Positions 31,027-32,904 of a stretch of 32,904 nucleotides of DNA are shown piece after piece. Source of the DNA: JAHJCL01 sp043818355 (GTDB lineage: Bacteria; Patescibacteriota; Minisyncoccia; Minisyncoccales; DG-74-3); assembly GCA_043818355.1 (NCBI GenBank), contig JBDRFX010000026.1, positions 1 through 32,904 of the forward strand, in the 5' to 3' direction. The translations under genes and the position numbers were made by a program. The first letter of the stretch is position 1, and every line of letters starts with the position of its first letter. The notes below the pieces were generated by a model that saw only the letters and a list, made by a program, of their open reading frames with translations, ran no database searches and had not been told where the DNA came from.

Positions 31027-31313
31027 CATATTCTACAACAAAAACGCGCGGGCTTATATTTATAATGTTTTTAGGCATTTTCACTTCCTTGATTCTTCAA
31101 GTCAATGCCTTTGCTCAAGAGGTCTTCTTGATTCAGCACTATAAAAATCAATTGAATGGATTATCAGATAATAAAGAAAACTTAGAGATTAGCTTAGCCC
31201 AATCAAGCTCTCTTAATAATATTGAAGCTTATTTGAAAGAGGAAAACTTTACAAAACCTATTAAAATAAAATATATTAGAATATTAGAAACATCAGTGGC
31301 TAAAAACCAATGA
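31023..31313 (+). CDS. ftsL: FtsL-like division protein
   Basis: 96 aa: a short cytoplasmic N-terminus, one membrane span (about 10-31, GLIFIMFLGIFTSLILQVNA), then a polar helix with coiled-coil character (QEVFLIQHYKNQLNGLSDNK). FtsL is poorly conserved, so the call rests mainly on topology, size and place between rsmH and the ftsI-type gene. Both ends use ATGA overlaps, implying coupled translation. In other bacteria FtsL joins DivIC/FtsB to regulate septal wall synthesis. Confidence 0.75.
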   Translation: MTYSTTKTRGLIFIMFLGIFTSLILQVNAFAQEVFLIQHYKNQLNGLSDNKENLEISLAQSSSLNNIEAYLKEENFTKPIKIKYIRILETSVAKNQ

Positions 31314-32904
31314 AGTCTCCCAAATTTATATTACTTCTAACTTTCGTTCTACTATTTTTCGCGGCCCTAACCGGTCGCTTAATTTATATTCAAATCATTA
31401 AGGGTGACTTTTATAAAGCTCTAGCCCAAGGAATGCATTCCTTGGGTTCTACTGTTAAAACAGAAAGAGGAGAGATATTTTTTAAAAATCATGAACCTTT
31501 AGCTATCAATAAAAATTGGCCAATAGTTTGGGCTCTACCCAAAAACGTTCAAAATCATGAATTGGTAGCTCAAAAATTGAGCAATATTTTACAATTACCT
31601 CAAGACCTAATCTTAGATAGAATTAAAAGAGATAAACCATACGTTGCTCTTAAAAGTAGTTTATCTGACGAAGAAGTTAAGTTAATACAAGAAGCTAATT
31701 TGCCTGGTATTTATTTTGACTCAGAAAGAGGAAGATATTATCCTCAAGAAACTATGGGCTCTCAGGTTTCTGGTTTTTGGGGAGGAGAAAAAAGTGGGCA
31801 ATATGGATTAGAAGAATATTATGATCAAACATTAATGCCAAATGAAAAAGATGGCCAAAGCCTTTCTTTAACTATAGATTATGAAATTCAGTTTCAAGCT
31901 GAAAAATTACTTAGGGAAGCTAAAGAGAATGAAAATATAGACATGAAGTCTGGAACAATTATTGTGATAGAGCCTGATACAGGAAAAATATTAGCTATGG
32001 CCAATTATCCTAATTTTAATCCTAATGATTATAGAGAAACGGCGGGTCAAGGATTGGGTGTTTTCCAAAATGAAGCTACTCAAAAAACCTATGAACCAGG
32101 TTCTGTGTTTAAACCCATTACCATGGCTATTGCACTTAACGAAGAAAAAGTCACTCCCGAAACCACATATACAGACAAGGGATTTGTTAAGATTGGAGGA
32201 TGGACTATTAACAATTATGACAATAGGGTCTATGGAGAGGTCAGCATGACGACTGTACTGGAACAATCTATTAACACTGGTATGATTTTTACAGAAGGAA
32301 AAATAGGGCATAATATTTTTTTAGATTATATTGAAAAATTCGGTTTCTTTGAAAAAACTGGCATTGATTTAAATGAGTCTTTATCTGAAAATAAAGAATT
32401 TAAAAAAGGATATGAAATCAATTTTGCTACAGCTTCTTTTGGACAAGGAATTGAAATAACTCCCATTCAGTTAATTAAAGCTTATTGTGCTTTAGCCAAT
32501 GGAGGAAAGCTAGTTAAACCATATATTGTAGAAAAAATCTTAGATAAAGATAAAGTTATTTCAGAAACAAAACCTGAGGTTGCCGAAAAACCCATTATTT
32601 CTCCTCAAACTTCTAGACAAATAACAACTATGTTGGTTAGTGTTACTACCAATGGTATTGCTAAAAAAGCCCAAGTACCTGGATATTATGTGGCAGGAAA
32701 AACAGGAACAGCTTTAATTCCCTATTCTATTTTAGGTGAACCAGGAAAGGGTTATTCTGATAAAACCTGGCAAAGCTTTGTTGGTTATTTGCCTGCATAT
32801 AACCCTAAAGTCGTAATATTAGTAAAATTAGATCAATCTAAAACAAGAACGTCTGAATTTTCAGCTATTCCAATGTTCCAAAAAATGGCTCAATTCATTG
32901 TAAA
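31310..32904 (+). CDS. ftsI: Penicillin-binding protein FtsI/PBP2-type transpeptidase (partial at window end)
   Basis: 531 complete codons are visible with no stop before the window ends. The ATG overlaps the ftsL stop (ATGA). An N-terminal membrane anchor (about 5-25, FILLLTFVLLFFAALTGRLIY) is followed by the pedestal domain (VKTERGEIFFKNHEPLAIN) and the transpeptidase domain with all three active-site motifs: SVFK (S265-K268), SIN (S320-N322) and KTG (464-466). It crosslinks septal peptidoglycan at the division site. A PASTA or other C-terminal extension cannot be excluded because the end is missing. Several short frames inside it are shadows. Confidence 0.93.
   Translation, partial: MKSPKFILLLTFVLLFFAALTGRLIYIQIIKGDFYKALAQGMHSLGSTVKTERGEIFFKNHEPLAINKNWPIVWALPKNVQNHELVAQKLSNILQLPQDLILDRIKRDKPYVALKSSLSDEEVKLIQEANLPGIYFDSERGRYYPQETMGSQVSGFWGGEKSGQYGLEEYYDQTLMPNEKDGQSLSLTIDYEIQFQAEKLLREAKENENIDMKSGTIIVIEPDTGKILAMANYPNFNPNDYRETAGQGLGVFQNEATQKTYEPGSVFKPITMAIALNEEKVTPETTYTDKGFVKIGGWTINNYDNRVYGEVSMTTVLEQSINTGMIFTEGKIGHNIFLDYIEKFGFFEKTGIDLNESLSENKEFKKGYEINFATASFGQGIEITPIQLIKAYCALANGGKLVKPYIVEKILDKDKVISETKPEVAEKPIISPQTSRQITTMLVSVTTNGIAKKAQVPGYYVAGKTGTALIPYSILGEPGKGYSDKTWQSFVGYLPAYNPKVVILVKLDQSKTRTSEFSAIPMFQKMAQFIV

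Noticed and set aside
31991..32311. Minus-strand frame 31991-32311 and plus-strand frame 32025-32249
   Set aside because: Both lie inside the ftsI transpeptidase coding region, which has intact SxxK, SxN and KTG motifs.
1..32904. UGA recoded to glycine or tryptophan
   Set aside because: Several full-length family members end in TGA at the expected length (for example rsmH, trmD and the ABC ATPase), and the only tRNA-Trp has anticodon CCA.
1..32904. Insertion sequence, integron or prophage
   Set aside because: No transposase, integrase, terminase, capsid or long terminal repeats were seen; the holin-like gene alone is not enough.

Overview
The window is an AT-rich, gene-dense bacterial chromosome segment. 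It most resembles a Patescibacteria (Candidate Phyla Radiation) genome, probably a Parcubacteria-type lineage. Support for this includes the low G+C, few clear Shine-Dalgarno sites, short intergenic gaps with 1-23 nt gene overlaps, charged tails on ribosomal proteins, tRNAs without encoded CCA, and several protein types common in that group (membrane-anchored Clp-like AAA+, a phosphatase-like/TM/propeller protein, Cas4/RecB-like nucleases, a stand-alone MetRS C-terminal-like domain). UGA is used as a stop, so the Gly-UGA code of SR1/Gracilibacteria does not apply. The exact lineage is inference.

Layout. 1-3120: translation and RNA genes rpmF, nusB, rnc, rpsP, then khpA and trmD, with a promoter before khpA and a strong terminator before trmD; rimM and rplS are missing from the usual order. 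3121-3660: tRNA-Tyr, tRNA-Thr, rpmG (54 aa) and tRNA-Trp. 3683-7296: a MacA/MacB-like adaptor, ATPase and permease. 7331-8731: mltG facing a holin-like gene across a bidirectional terminator. 8906-10181: rplJ-rplL behind a strong promoter and an L10-leader-type attenuator. 10205-12286 (minus strand): a 693-aa degenerate PP2C-like/TM/propeller protein. 12356-14737: tRNA-Val, a small winged-helix-like protein, a Cas4-like nuclease and an MFS transporter. 14860-19025: rarA and a single-chain UvrD helicase-nuclease. 19051-24843: a mixed set (type 2 IPP isomerase, coiled-coil protein, DUF3850, tRNA-binding domain, rlmN, HD protein, DUF167, RecB-like nuclease, ATP-cone nuclease). 24970-29495: a PAP2-like membrane protein, a SIMPL protein, a small DUF4258-like protein, a small membrane protein and a membrane Clp-like AAA+ whose first ATPase ring looks dead. 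29713-32904: the start of the division/cell-wall cluster, mraZ, rsmH, ftsL and ftsI (cut by the window end).

How it fits together. The ends and the rplJL block are core translation and cell-wall machinery. The middle holds DNA repair and nuclease functions, including four PD-(D/E)XK domains, three of them with iron-sulfur-type cysteines. No CRISPR array, transposase, integrase or clear prophage was seen. The points most worth following up are the membrane AAA+ with a pseudo-ATPase D1 and its small membrane neighbour, the phosphatase-like/propeller protein, the mraZ control region (GTGG repeats on a 10-bp period, a palindrome on the -35, a perfect DnaA-box nonamer), and promoters placed so close to start codons, in places fused to terminators, that leaderless mRNAs are expected.
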